A stretch of 64,000 bases of DNA from Propioniciclava sinopodophylli (GCF_004324755.1 NZ_SDMQ01000001.1:124001-188000); one strand, 5' to 3'. Positions 32,621-40,945 are shown, numbered from the stretch's first letter. The notes: a model not told the origin generated them from the sequence alone. A program made the numbers and translations.

Positions 32621-33172
32621 TCAGCTGTAGACGTGCGGCGCCAGCGTCCCGACGTCGGTCAGGTTGCGGTACCGACCGGCATAGTCCAGCCCGTACCCGA
32701 CCACGAACTCGTTCGGCAGGTCGAAGCCGACGTATTTCACGTCGACCGGGCTCTTGATCGCCTCCGGCTTGCGGAACATCGTCATGATCTCCAGGCTCGC
32801 CGGCTTGCGGGACTGCAGATTCTGCATCAGGTAGGCCAGCGTGAGGCCGGTGTCGATGATGTCCTCGACGACCAGCACGTGGCGGCCCTCGATGTCGGTG
32901 TTGAGGTCCTTGAGGATCCGCACGACGCCGGAGCTCTGGGTGCCCGAGCCGTAGGAGGAGATGGCCATCCAGTCCATCTGGACGTGGGAGGTCAGGTGGC
33001 GGGAGAGGTCGGCCATCACCATGACGGCGCCGTTCAGGACGCCGACCAGCAGGAGGTCGGAGTCGGCGTATTCGGCGTCGATCTCGCCGGCGATCTCGGC
33101 CAACCGGGCCTGCACCTGGTCGTTGGTGTAGAGGACCCTGGTCAGTTCACTGGTGATGTGCGATGCGTCCAC
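32621..33172 (-). CDS. hpt: Hypoxanthine phosphoribosyltransferase
   Basis: Purine salvage: converts hypoxanthine or guanine with PRPP to IMP or GMP. It has 183 residues. The PRPP loop is VLVVEDIIDTGLTL and the active-site flexible loop includes SSYGSGTQSSG. The GTG start at 33172 lies seven bases after TAGGCT. tilS upstream ends at 33173, so the promoter lies inside tilS. Confidence 0.94.
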   Translation of the reverse strand: MDASHITSELTRVLYTNDQVQARLAEIAGEIDAEYADSDLLLVGVLNGAVMVMADLSRHLTSHVQMDWMAISSYGSGTQSSGVVRILKDLNTDIEGRHVLVVEDIIDTGLTLAYLMQNLQSRKPASLEIMTMFRKPEAIKSPVDVKYVGFDLPNEFVVGYGLDYAGRYRNLTDVGTLAPHVYS

Positions 33173-34129
33173 TCACCGCAGCCTACCGTCGCCGGAGGCG
33201 GGAGTGAGCAGCAACCGGCCATCCCGGCGGGAGACGCGGCCGCCCGGGACGTCCACGCCCTTCTGGCCCCGCCAGTGCGTGACCAGGCGCTCGACGGCGT
33301 CCACGTGGGTGGCGGAGACATCGCGGACGCCCTCGGCGGCCAACCAGTCGGCCAGCACCCGTCGGCGGAGCCCCGGCGCGAGCCCCAGCAGGTGGAGGCA
33401 ATCGGCGGTCAGCGCCGGGTCGGTTTCCTCGGCGAGCTCGGAGAGGAGGTCGTGCGCCTCGCGGCACTGGGTCGCCGTCCGCGCCAGCGCCTCGCGGATG
33501 CCAGGGCCCAGGTCACGCTCCAGCACGGGCAGCACGACCTCGCGGACGCGCACGCGCGCGTAGCGGGGGTCGCGGTTCATCGGGTCGGCCCATGGTTCCA
33601 GGCCCAGCTCGGCGCAGGCGGCCAGCGTCGTCTCCCGGCCCAGGCCGAGCAGGGGCCGGTCGAACACCCCGCGGGAGACGGGCATACCGGCCAGCGACCG
33701 AACGCCCGCGCCCCGGGCCAGGCCCAGCAGCACGGTCTCGGCCTGATCGTCGAGGGTGTGGCCGAGCAGCACGCGCTCCCGCGGCTGGACGGCGGCCTCC
33801 AGCGCCGCGTACCGCGCCTCGCGTGCGGACGCCTCGGGCCCAGCCCCGGCGTCGGCCACCGTGACGCGGACGGCCTCGGCGGCGAGTCCGAAACCGGCGA
33901 GCCGGGCGACGGCGGCCGCGGCCACGGCGTCCGACCCGGGCTGCATCGCGTGGTCGACGACGACCGCGCGCACCGGCGTCCCGCGCTTGCCGGCCACGTG
34001 GTGGGCCGCCCAGGCCAGGGCGAGCGAGTCCACGCCCCCCGAGCAGGCGACCGCCCAGCCACCCGAGGCCAGGGCGTCCACGGCCTGCACCACGGCCAGC
34101 GTGGCCGGCCCGAGCGCCCTCCGCGCCAT
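33173..34129 (-). CDS. tilS: tRNA(Ile)-lysidine synthetase
   Basis: Modifies C34 of the AUA-reading tRNA-Ile to lysidine; essential in most bacteria. It has 318 residues. The ATP-pyrophosphatase P-loop is SGGVDSLAL near residue 25, with GHTLDDQAET and NRDPRYARVRVR further on. The ATG at 34129 overlaps the upstream stop (TGATG). Confidence 0.93.
   Translation of the reverse strand: MARRALGPATLAVVQAVDALASGGWAVACSGGVDSLALAWAAHHVAGKRGTPVRAVVVDHAMQPGSDAVAAAAVARLAGFGLAAEAVRVTVADAGAGPEASAREARYAALEAAVQPRERVLLGHTLDDQAETVLLGLARGAGVRSLAGMPVSRGVFDRPLLGLGRETTLAACAELGLEPWADPMNRDPRYARVRVREVVLPVLERDLGPGIREALARTATQCREAHDLLSELAEETDPALTADCLHLLGLAPGLRRRVLADWLAAEGVRDVSATHVDAVERLVTHWRGQKGVDVPGGRVSRRDGRLLLTPASGDGRLR
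33180..33185 (-). promoter_or_regulatory. -10 box TAGGCT for hpt, inside tilS
   Basis: TAGGCT, seven bases before the hpt GTG at 33172, within the last codons of tilS. Confidence 0.6.
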
Positions 34130-35112
34130 CAGCCGTGCACGCGACGCATCCAACGGGCGGGGTCGCGCATCTCGTCGGGCGTGGGCAGGTGGGCGGGCCG
34201 GTCGTAGACGACGTTGAGGCCGTCGACGCCGACCCGGGCGATCACATGGCGGCAGAAGGCGGCGCCGTCGCGGTACTGGGCGAGCTTGAGGTCCATGCCG
34301 AGGGCGGTGTTGACGGCCTTCGTCCAGCCCCCGCGGTTGCGGCGGGCGTCGAAGCGCTTGCGGATCTCCTTGACCGTCGGCACGACGTCGGGGCCGACCC
34401 GGTCCATCATGTCGTCGGCGTACCCCTCGAGCAGGGCCATGGCGGCACTGACCCGCTCGAACACCACCTTCTGCGCGGGGCTGGTGACGACGTCCACGAC
34501 GCTGCGCGGGCGTCCAGAACGCGCAGTCTCGGCGACGGGGGCGTCGGCGATCAACTCGCCCACCTCGGTCAGCAGGTGACCCCGCAGCCAAGGGGCGCGG
34601 GCGAACTGCAGGCGGTGGGTCTGCTCGTGCAGGCACACCCACAGTCGGAAGTCGTCGTGGTCGACCCCCATCGCCCGCTCGATCTTCGCGACGTTGGGCG
34701 CCACGAGGACCAGTCGCGGCTCGGTGAGGAACGGCAGGTACTGGCCCAGAATGCGCGAACCGAGCACCGCGAGCACGGCGCCGAGCTGGGCGCCGTTGGC
34801 GCGGGCGGCCACCTTGTCGCGCAGCCGCTCGGGCGCGGGATACGCACCCCCGACCGCTTCTCCGAGCATCGTCAGCGCCATGTCCGCGTTGGCGCGGATC
34901 CAGGTGGGCCGGTCCACGACCAGCATGGGGCCGTCGGCGTCCCCGGACAGCCCGGTCACGCGCGCCACCGGTGCCACGGACGCCAGGGCAGCGGCCCGTA
35001 GCCCGTCCACCACGTCGGCGACCTCGGCCTCGGTCAGGCTCGGACCGGGTGGGACGAGCCGCCCGCCCACCGCGGCGGCGACCTCGGCGTCGATGAAGGG
35101 CAGCTCGCTCAT
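34129..35112 (-). CDS. Zinc-dependent metalloprotease, DUF2342 family
   Basis: A 327-residue protein with the zinc-binding helix CLHEQTHRLQF and a downstream glutamate region LLEGYADDMMD. The family is actinobacterial and conserved between tilS and dacB, as also in mycobacteria (Rv3626c position). No signal peptide, so probably cytoplasmic. The ATG at 35112 is seven bases after TAGGCT. Substrate unknown. Confidence 0.82.
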   Translation of the reverse strand: MSELPFIDAEVAAAVGGRLVPPGPSLTEAEVADVVDGLRAAALASVAPVARVTGLSGDADGPMLVVDRPTWIRANADMALTMLGEAVGGAYPAPERLRDKVAARANGAQLGAVLAVLGSRILGQYLPFLTEPRLVLVAPNVAKIERAMGVDHDDFRLWVCLHEQTHRLQFARAPWLRGHLLTEVGELIADAPVAETARSGRPRSVVDVVTSPAQKVVFERVSAAMALLEGYADDMMDRVGPDVVPTVKEIRKRFDARRNRGGWTKAVNTALGMDLKLAQYRDGAAFCRHVIARVGVDGLNVVYDRPAHLPTPDEMRDPARWMRRVHG

Positions 35113-35119
35113 GCCCGAC

Positions 35120-35125
35120 AGCCTA
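35120..35125 (-). promoter_or_regulatory. -10 box TAGGCT for the DUF2342 gene
   Basis: TAGGCT, seven bases before the ATG at 35112. Confidence 0.65.
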
Positions 35126-35244
35126 GGTGTGTCCCGCAGCTGCCTGAGGTGCTCGCCGAGCCACGGTGCTGGCACATCAGCACGTAGCGGGCGTTGCAAC
35201 GCCGGTGGAGTGCCGGCGGGCCGGTGGAGTGGCGGGAGGCCGGC

Positions 35245-35269
35245 CGGGTGGCCCGTGGACGGCCACCCG
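35245..35269 (-). terminator. Hairpin after dacB
   Basis: A nine-base stem CGGGTGGCC with its complement (35245-35253, 35261-35269) 12 bases beyond the dacB stop; no T-run. Confidence 0.55.
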
Positions 35270-35280
35270 CGCGGCCTGAC

Positions 35281-36663
35281 CTACGAGCATCCGCACGAGG
35301 CCAGCGCGGCGGACGCCCGATCGAGCCAGAGGCGGGCGCTGGTCTGCCCGGCCCCGCCCGACGTCATCAGGGCGAACGCGAGGGGGTGGCCGTCCTCGGT
35401 CACGGCGTAGCCGGTCAGCGTGTTCACGCCCCGGATGGTGCCGGTCTTCGCCCGGACGACCCCGCGGCCACCCACGGCGTCCGCCTCGTCGAAGCGCTCG
35501 GCGAGCGTGCCGGTGACGCCCGCGACGGGCAGCCCGTCCGTGACGGGGCGGAGGTCGGGGTCGGCCAGGGCCATGCGGATGGCGCCCACGAGGGCGTCAG
35601 GCGTGACCTGGTTGTCGGCGGAGATGCCGTTGCCGTCGAGCACGCGCATGCCCTCGTCCCACAGCCCCAGGCGCTGCAGCTCGGTCGCGAGCACGTCGGC
35701 GCCATCGGTGGGCGTGGCGGCCCGGCCGCGGGCGAGCGCGACCTGCCACAGGAGCGTCTCTGCGGCATCGTTGTCGGAGTCGGCAAGCACGCGCTCCGCA
35801 ATCCGTGACACCGGGAGCGAGTCGACGTGGGCCAGCTCACTGGCGTCCGTCGGGGTGGTCACTGCGGAGGTGCCGGTCACCGCGATGCCCTGCGCGGCGA
35901 GGAAGCCCGCGAACTTGTCGGTGGCGAACCGGGCGGGGTCGGGGGCGCGCTCGAAGGCGTTGCGGGCCAGGCTGGGGCGGGCGTGATCGGCGGTCAGCGC
36001 GGTGATCGGCGCGACGGACCGGGCGAAGATATCGGGCCACGCGGGGTTCCACGCCGGGCCGGCGAACAGCGTGGCGTCGTAGCCGAGCGCGACGGTGGTG
36101 ACGCCCTTGGCCTTCAGCGCGGTGGCCGTCTCGGCCGCGAGTTCCTCCAGCGAGGCAGGCTGCGGGTGCGCGTCCGGCCGGGCGGCCCCGGCGAGCAGCG
36201 GGTCTCCCCCGCCGCGCAGGACGACGGTCCCGGCGTCCGCGGTGAGGAAGGTGGTGGTGGCGAAGGTCTTCTCGGGGCCGAGAACGTCGATGGCCACCAG
36301 CGCGCTGAGCACCTTCAGGCTGGACGCCGGGGTGCGGACGCCGGCGCCCTCCCGGTAGAGCTCGGTGCCGGTGCGGGCGTCGACCACGAGCGCGACCACG
36401 TCACCGAGCCCCTCTCTCGGGACGGCGGCGAGCCGCTCGGCGACCTTCGCCGCGGAGGCCTGCTGCGTGGGCGCCTCGAGCTCGGGCAGGACGGCGCCCG
36501 GCGCGTCGGCGACGGCGGGCTGGTCGAGGCGTCCCGCGCCCACGAGCGGGTCGTCAGCGAGTTGGGGGCGGACCACCAACTGCAGCCCGACGACCGCGAG
36601 GGCCACCACGAGGACGCTGATCCACAGGAGGGCGCGCCACGCCCATCCCCTGCGTGCGGACAC
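35281..36663 (-). CDS. dacB: D-alanyl-D-alanine carboxypeptidase/endopeptidase, PBP4 (peptidase S13) family
   Basis: Penicillin-binding protein that trims or cuts peptidoglycan peptides outside the membrane. It has 460 residues with an N-terminal signal anchor (about 8-30). The three active-site motifs are TPASSLK (SxxK), SDN and AKTGT (KTG). The GTG start at 36663 has AGGAGGGAGG four bases upstream. A Cys-x-Cys ends the protein, unusual for an exported enzyme but without known meaning. Confidence 0.92.
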   Translation of the reverse strand: MSARRGWAWRALLWISVLVVALAVVGLQLVVRPQLADDPLVGAGRLDQPAVADAPGAVLPELEAPTQQASAAKVAERLAAVPREGLGDVVALVVDARTGTELYREGAGVRTPASSLKVLSALVAIDVLGPEKTFATTTFLTADAGTVVLRGGGDPLLAGAARPDAHPQPASLEELAAETATALKAKGVTTVALGYDATLFAGPAWNPAWPDIFARSVAPITALTADHARPSLARNAFERAPDPARFATDKFAGFLAAQGIAVTGTSAVTTPTDASELAHVDSLPVSRIAERVLADSDNDAAETLLWQVALARGRAATPTDGADVLATELQRLGLWDEGMRVLDGNGISADNQVTPDALVGAIRMALADPDLRPVTDGLPVAGVTGTLAERFDEADAVGGRGVVRAKTGTIRGVNTLTGYAVTEDGHPLAFALMTSGGAGQTSARLWLDRASAALASCGCS

Positions 36664-36808
36664 GGGGCCTCCCTCCTGGCGGACGGGGCGTCCCGCCGGC
36701 CCCCATTGTGGCCGACGGGCGGGGCGCGGCGTGGCCGCGTGTGGTCAGGCCGGCGCGCGCCCGCTCACTATCCCGTTTCGTCTCCTCGATCCTGTCCGCG
36801 CACGGGCG

Positions 36809-36814
36809 TAGGGT
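36809..36814 (+). promoter_or_regulatory. -10 box TAGGGT for the leader ORF and TSUP gene
   Basis: TAGGGT, seven bases before a GTG at 36822. The next start in the right frame for the permease is 66 bases away. Confidence 0.55.
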
Positions 36815-36821
36815 CGTCCAT

Positions 36822-36878
36822 GTGGACGACAGCTTCGACCGCGCCGCGAAGGCAGGGCTCACCGTGGTGGCCCCGTGA
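36822..36878 (+). CDS. Tiny leaderless ORF coupled to the TSUP permease gene
   Basis: An 18-codon frame, VDDSFDRAAKAGLTVVAP, starting at a GTG seven bases after TAGGGT and ending in a TGA that overlaps the permease GTG (GTGA at 36875-36878). The permease start has no clear Shine-Dalgarno, so its translation probably depends on ribosomes finishing this ORF. The peptide has no cysteine, unlike known sulfur-responsive leader peptides. It may be a regulatory leader or only a way to load ribosomes. Confidence 0.5.
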   Translation: MDDSFDRAAKAGLTVVAP

Positions 36879-37651
36879 CGATCGTCGCCGCCGTCCTGGC
36901 CGGGGTGGTCGTCGGCGTCATCCTGGGTGCGCTGGGCGGCGGCGGCGCCATCATCACCATCCCCGTGCTCGCGTACGGGTTCGGCATGACGTTGGGAACC
37001 AGCAGCACCGCGTCGCTGGTCATCATCGGGCTGTCCTCCGTGGTGGCCGTCATCACGCACGCCCGGGCCGGCCGGGTCGACTGGGGGCGTGGCGTCGCCT
37101 TCGCGGCCGTCGGCATGCTGGGCGCGGCGGGTGGGTCGGTGGTCTCCCGCGGCCTGGACGAGGACTGGCTGATGCTCGCCTTCAGCGTGCTGCTGCTGGT
37201 GGTCGCCGGGTTGATGCTGCGCCGCTCGACGGCGCCCGGCCGGGAACGTGAGCCGGTCAGCCTGCGCGACCCGCGTGCGTTGGCGGTCACGCTCGCGGCC
37301 GGTCTGGTGGTGGGCCTGCTCACCGGGTTCTTCGGCGTGGGCGGCGGGTTCGCCATCGTGCCGGCGCTCACCCTCGTGCTCGGCCTTCCGATGGGGGTGG
37401 CGACCGCGACGTCGTTGCTCGTGATCGCCTTGAACAGCGCGGCGGCCTTCGCCACGCGGCTCACCCTGGGTGTCGACCTCGACTGGCCGCTGGTGGCCGC
37501 GTTCACCCTGGCGACCATCGTCGGCTCGGTCACCGGTGCGCGGGTGGTCGGGCGCGTCGACGGGGAGCTACTCAAGCGCGGGTTCGCGATCCTGCTGCTG
37601 GTGATCGCGGTGTGGACGCTGGCCACCACGGGGCTCGCGCTCGCCCGCTGA
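36875..37651 (+). CDS. TSUP (TauE/SafE) family membrane permease
   Basis: A 258-residue membrane protein with about eight spans in two repeats of the TSUP fold: GALGGGGAIITIPVL in the first half and GFFGVGGGFAIVPALTL in the second, the duplicated family signature. Family members export sulfite, sulfoacetate or related anions; substrate cannot be assigned. The GTG at 36875 overlaps the stop of the small ORF before it. Confidence 0.82.
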   Translation: MTIVAAVLAGVVVGVILGALGGGGAIITIPVLAYGFGMTLGTSSTASLVIIGLSSVVAVITHARAGRVDWGRGVAFAAVGMLGAAGGSVVSRGLDEDWLMLAFSVLLLVVAGLMLRRSTAPGREREPVSLRDPRALAVTLAAGLVVGLLTGFFGVGGGFAIVPALTLVLGLPMGVATATSLLVIALNSAAAFATRLTLGVDLDWPLVAAFTLATIVGSVTGARVVGRVDGELLKRGFAILLLVIAVWTLATTGLALAR

Positions 37652-37652
37652 C

Positions 37653-37675
37653 CCCCGACCGATGAAGGGGGCGTC
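37653..37675 (+). terminator. Weak hairpin after the TSUP gene
   Basis: CCCCC pairs with GGGGG across a loop of about 11 bases, immediately after the stop; weak candidate. Confidence 0.35.
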
Positions 37676-37751
37676 CTACCCGAACGTGCTCGGGTGAGGC
37701 CTACGGCGCTAGCCTGTGTGCAGTACCGGACCACCTGATGTGAGGAATCCT

Positions 37752-38372
37752 ATGCGCGCCAGCTTCGAACGCCCCAAGGTCAAGCCCCCGCTGCACTTCG
37801 ACGTGACGGTCGAGATCCCCAAGGGGACGAAGAACAAGTTCGAGATGGACCACCACAACGGTCGCATCCGGCTCGACCGGACGCTGTTCACGGCGACGGC
37901 CTACCCCAACGACTACGGCTACATCGAGGGCACCCTCGGCGAGGACGGCGACCCGCTCGACGCGATGGTGCTGCTGCCCGAGGCAACGTTCCCCGGCTGC
38001 CTCATCGAGTGCCGCGCGATCGGCATGTTCCGGATGCAGGACGAGATGGGCGGTGACGACAAGGTGCTCTGCGTGCCGGTCGCCGACCTGCGCCAGGACA
38101 ACATCCGCAACCTCACCGACATCCCCGACCTGACGCTGCTGGAGATCGAGCACTTCTTCAGCGTCTACAAGGACCTCGAGCCCGGCAAGTCGGTCGAGGG
38201 CGCCGTGTGGACCGGCCGGGCCGAGGCCGAGGCCGAGATCCGCAACTCGTGGGAGCGGGCCCGCGGCACGGAGCACGAGAACGAGTTCACCCCGCCGCCC
38301 GGGGGCGACGCGAAGGACACCATCGGTGGCCTCCACGACGACGAGGACCTGAGCGGGGCCGGCGAGGAGTGA
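37752..38372 (+). CDS. ppa: Inorganic pyrophosphatase (family I)
   Basis: Hydrolyses pyrophosphate released by biosynthesis. It has 206 residues, about 40 more than mycobacterial Ppa owing to an acidic, Asp/Glu/Gly-rich C-terminal tail. The metal-binding signature is [18 protein letters not shown] is the second conserved strand. The ATG at 37752 has GAGGA five bases upstream; TAGCCT at 37710-37715 is a likely -10 giving a leader of about 30 bases. Confidence 0.94.
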   Translation: MRASFERPKVKPPLHFDVTVEIPKGTKNKFEMDHHNGRIRLDRTLFTATAYPNDYGYIEGTLGEDGDPLDAMVLLPEATFPGCLIECRAIGMFRMQDEMGGDDKVLCVPVADLRQDNIRNLTDIPDLTLLEIEHFFSVYKDLEPGKSVEGAVWTGRAEAEAEIRNSWERARGTEHENEFTPPPGGDAKDTIGGLHDDEDLSGAGEE

Positions 38373-38384
38373 CCCGGCGCCGGG
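38373..38384. terminator. Palindrome between ppa and the lipoprotein gene
   Basis: CCCGGCGCCGGG (38373-38384), followed by CTGAGCCTCAG, in the 20-base gap between two convergent genes. Small, but the only hairpin there. Confidence 0.4.
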
Positions 38385-38392
38385 GCTGAGCC

Positions 38393-38893
38393 TCAGATCT
38401 CCCCATCCACCACGTAGACCAGCCCTTCGGCCCCGCCGGAGGGCTGGACTCGTAGTTCGACCTGCTTGGTGCCGCTGCCGAACGAGGCGTCCTCGACGGT
38501 GAAGAAGGGCTCGCCGCCGCAGGCGTTCGTGGACCCGATCATCTCCTGCCCGCCTGCCCACAGCTCGACCGCGACCTCGCCGTCGTGCGAGGCGCAGAGC
38601 ACGTGGTAGCTGACCGGACGCCCGCTGAACCGGTGCTCGGCGCGTCCGACGGTCGTCGTCGCCCCGAACGTGGCGCGAACGACCTCGCCCGGCACTGGCT
38701 CGGCGGGGATGCTCGGCAGCGGGTGCGGCGTCGGTGACTCGGTGGGCTCGCCGGCCTCCGGGGTCGCGGCCGGGCTGATGGCCGGTGCGGGGGCGGACGC
38801 CGGCGCTGCGGGTTCGGTGGGTGCGGTGGCCGTGGGGCCGGTGCACCCCGCCGCTGCGAGGGCGAGGACGAGCACGGCGGGGAGACGCTTCAT
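38393..38893 (-). CDS. Lipoprotein of unknown function
   Basis: A 166-residue secreted protein: signal peptide with lipobox AAAGC (Cys at about residue 17), a 50-residue Pro/Ala/Thr/Glu linker, then a compact domain of about 95 residues with two cysteines (LCASHD and TNACGG) that could form a disulfide. The ATG at 38893 is six bases from CAGACT. No domain recognised. Confidence 0.75.
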   Translation of the reverse strand: MKRLPAVLVLALAAAGCTGPTATAPTEPAAPASAPAPAISPAATPEAGEPTESPTPHPLPSIPAEPVPGEVVRATFGATTTVGRAEHRFSGRPVSYHVLCASHDGEVAVELWAGGQEMIGSTNACGGEPFFTVEDASFGSGTKQVELRVQPSGGAEGLVYVVDGEI

Positions 38894-38899
38894 GCCCCC

Positions 38900-38920
38900 A
38901 GTCTGCCGGTCCACTAGCCT
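38900..38920. promoter_or_regulatory. Two divergent -10 boxes nine bases apart
   Basis: CAGACT on the minus strand (38905-38900), six bases before the lipoprotein ATG at 38893, and TAGCCT on the plus strand (38915-38920), six bases before the GATase GTG at 38927. The two polymerase footprints must overlap. Confidence 0.55.
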
Positions 38921-38926
38921 GCGGGC

Positions 38927-39631
38927 GTGGCAAAGCAACCGCGCATCTCCGTCCTGCAGCTCGACCCGGGCTGCCCGCTCGACCGTTTCGAGGACTGGCT
39001 CGCCGACACCCGGGTGCGGTTCGGCGTCGTCTCGCTCTGGGACCACGACGTCCCGCAGCTCGCCTCCTCCGGCGACGGGCTCATCGTGCTGGGCGGGCGG
39101 ATGTCCGCCCACGACCAGGCGCACCACCCGTGGCTCGACCCGCTGTCCGACCTGCTCGCGGACGCCCACAGCATCGACCTGCCGATCCTCGGCCTGTGCC
39201 TGGGACACCAGGTGCTGGCGGAGACACTGGGCGGCGCGGTGACGGTCGGCGCCGAGGGCGGTCCCGAGGACGGCCGGGCCGAGTTGCTGTGGACCGACGC
39301 GGCGGCGTCCGACCCGCTGTTCGGGGGGCTGGTGGCCGAGGGACTGGACACCGTGGCGATGTCGCACTCCGATGTCGTCGCCGAACTTCCGCCCGGGGCC
39401 GTCGAACTGGCCCGGACGGCACGGTTCCCCCACGCGGCCTTCCGGCTCGGGTCGAGCTGGGGCGTCCAGTTCCACCCGGAGGCCTCCCCCGACCTGGTGG
39501 CGTCGTGGTACCGGCGGTCCGCCCGCAAGGACACGGACGCCCTCGTGGAGGGGCTCCGCACCGCCGATGGCGACATCCGCGCCTCCGGCCGCGCCCTCGC
39601 CCACGCCTTCGTGGACATCGTCCGCGGCTGA
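38927..39631 (+). CDS. Class I glutamine amidotransferase-like protein
   Basis: A 234-residue stand-alone GATase domain, of the GuaA-N-terminal-like type. Catalytic cysteine in GLCLGHQ (about Cys86), histidine and glutamate in GVQFHPE. No synthetase partner is beside it. Members of this group may hydrolyse glutamine or gamma-glutamyl compounds; the substrate here is unknown. GTG start set by the -10 box six bases upstream. Confidence 0.83.
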   Translation: MAKQPRISVLQLDPGCPLDRFEDWLADTRVRFGVVSLWDHDVPQLASSGDGLIVLGGRMSAHDQAHHPWLDPLSDLLADAHSIDLPILGLCLGHQVLAETLGGAVTVGAEGGPEDGRAELLWTDAAASDPLFGGLVAEGLDTVAMSHSDVVAELPPGAVELARTARFPHAAFRLGSSWGVQFHPEASPDLVASWYRRSARKDTDALVEGLRTADGDIRASGRALAHAFVDIVRG

Positions 39632-39672
39632 CCCCACCCGCCGAGAGCCACAGGTTGGGCCGCCGAGGGCCC

Positions 39673-39909
39673 CTACGCCTCCAACAGCGTCTTGAGCTGG
39701 GAGTAGATCCAGGGCGTCCCTTCGGCCGCCTGGGCACCGGTCGCGGGGCCGCCGGTGGTGGTGACGGTCAGCTTGGTCTGGCCGTCCACCTCGGCGAGGT
39801 CGTAGACGAGGCGTCCGCCACTCTCGGCCGACACCTCGTAGACCAACCCGGGACTCTCGGCCGATGGGGATAACGAGTCGGTCACGACTCTTGACTGCTC
39901 AACCGACAC
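39673..39909 (-). pseudogene. C-terminal fragment of an SRPBCC/AHSA1-type protein
   Basis: A 78-codon frame whose last 60 residues (GRLVYDLAEVDGQTKLTV, then WIYSQLKTLLEA) match the end of SRPBCC-fold (AHSA1) proteins of about 150 residues or more. The N-terminal half of the fold is missing and no ribosome binding site precedes it, so it is read as a remnant. It lies at the edge of a decayed stretch. Confidence 0.6.
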
Positions 39910-39930
39910 CCAGCACGATTGCGGATAAGT

Positions 39931-39955
39931 GAATCACCATTCAGGTTTGTGATTC
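39931..39955. promoter_or_regulatory. AT-rich inverted repeat, possible operator
   Basis: GAATCAC (39931-39937) and GTGATTC (39949-39955) around an 11-base centre, in an unusually AT-rich patch 21 bases before the truncated lipoprotein start. The shape and place suit an operator, perhaps for the TetR-type gene at 40335. Confidence 0.45.
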
Positions 39956-39976
39956 GCCCGTCGTGAAGGGATCCTC

Positions 39977-40090
39977 ATGCGGACATCGAAGTTCCTCGTC
40001 GCCGGCGCGGCCGCGCTGGCCCTGACGCTCAGCGCGTGCGCCCCGAACGCCGCCGCGCCGAGCTCTGCCCCCGCCGCGTCACCACGATGA
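39977..40090 (+). pseudogene. Truncated lipoprotein: signal peptide and linker only
   Basis: An ATG opens a 37-residue frame with a complete lipoprotein signal (MRTSKFLVAG, hydrophobic core, lipobox LSAC) and the start of an Ala/Pro/Ser linker, then a TGA. The body of the protein, probably an extracytoplasmic binding protein, is gone: at about 40070 the sequence switches to the middle of an acyl-CoA ligase in another frame. A deletion has fused the two. Confidence 0.7.
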
Positions 40091-40338
40091 TGGGCGTGCC
40101 CACGCACTACCGGATGATGGCCCAGCAGCGCCGATTCGCGACGACGGACCTCTCCTCCCTGCGGCTGCTGGTGGTCGGCGGCGCCCAGATGCCGCTGCCG
40201 CTGCTGCGCACGTGGCACGCCCGCGGGCGCCTGGCGTCGTTCAAGGTGCCAGCCGAGATCCGGTTCGTCGACGCGCTGCCCCAGGCCAGCCTGGAGAAGG
40301 TCAAGCGGTCGGCCCTACGCGAGGAGGCCACCCGATGA
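40071..40338 (+). pseudogene. Acyl-CoA synthetase remnant with internal deletion
   Basis: About 85 residues of a fatty acid/aromatic acid CoA ligase. The first part (VTTMMGVPTHYRMM to TWHARG) matches the middle of the N-terminal AMP-binding domain; the next residues (RLASFKVPAEIRF to LEKVKRSALRE) match the extreme C-terminus. The segment between, normally close to 200 residues with the YGLTE and adenylate-site motifs, is missing in frame at about 40230, and the first half of the enzyme is also absent. It cannot be active. Its stop overlaps the TetR start (ATGA). Confidence 0.75.
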
Positions 40339-40943
40339 GCAGCGCGCCCCGCACCGCCCGTGGGCGGGCCACCCGCGACCGCATCCTCGACTCGGCGCTG
40401 AAGGTGTTCGGGGAGGTCGGCTATCACGACGCCTCCATCGTGCGGATCACCGAGGGCGCCGGCGTCGCCATGGGCACCTTCTACCTGTACTTCGAGGGCA
40501 AGCTGCAGGTCTTCAACGAGCTCGTCGAGGACCTCAACCGCCGCATGCGCCACCGCATGACCCAGGCCATCGCGGCCGCCCCCAACCGTCTGGAGGCCGA
40601 GCGGGCGGGATTCCGGGCGTTCTTCGCGTTCACCACCGAGGTGCCGCAGCTCTACCGGATCATCCGGCAGGCCGAGTTCGTCTCCCCCGAGGCGATGCAC
40701 CTCCACTACGGGCGCATCGTCGACGGCTACCGCAAGGCCCTGGCCGCTGCCTCGGACGCCGGCGAGATCGCCCCGGTCGACCCCGAAGTGACCGCCTGGG
40801 CGCTGATGGGCATCGGCGAGATCATCGGCATGCGCTGGATCCTCTGGCAGGAGGGCAGCGACGGCGCCCCGCCCATCCCCGACGACGTGTTCGAGCACAC
40901 CCTCGACTTCATCACGCGCGCGCTGCGCCCCGACAAGGAGTGA
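40335..40943 (+). CDS. TetR-family transcriptional regulator
   Basis: A 202-residue repressor, apparently intact. The N-terminal helix-turn-helix reads RITEGAGVAMGTFYLYFEGK (about residues 35-54), with RDRILDSALKVFGEVGY before it. The ligand domain is of usual length. It probably once controlled the surrounding acyl-CoA ligase and hydrolase genes, which are now broken. The stop is separated from the hydrolase ATG by two bases. Confidence 0.85.
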   Translation: MSSAPRTARGRATRDRILDSALKVFGEVGYHDASIVRITEGAGVAMGTFYLYFEGKLQVFNELVEDLNRRMRHRMTQAIAAAPNRLEAERAGFRAFFAFTTEVPQLYRIIRQAEFVSPEAMHLHYGRIVDGYRKALAAASDAGEIAPVDPEVTAWALMGIGEIIGMRWILWQEGSDGAPPIPDDVFEHTLDFITRALRPDKE

Positions 40944-40945
40944 CC

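Noticed and set aside
32435-34207. A long plus-strand frame starting in the 22-base repeats and crossing hpt and tilS
   Set aside because: The start is only repeat translation, and the rest is antisense to two certain genes.
37716-37751. An upstream GTG as the ppa start
   Set aside because: It directly abuts the -10-like TAGCCT and has no ribosome binding site; the ATG at 37752 has GAGGA and matches family N-termini.
40088-40090. TGA ending the truncated lipoprotein read as a selenocysteine codon
   Set aside because: A full sel system is present, but the frame after TGA stops again within about nine codons and shows no homology.
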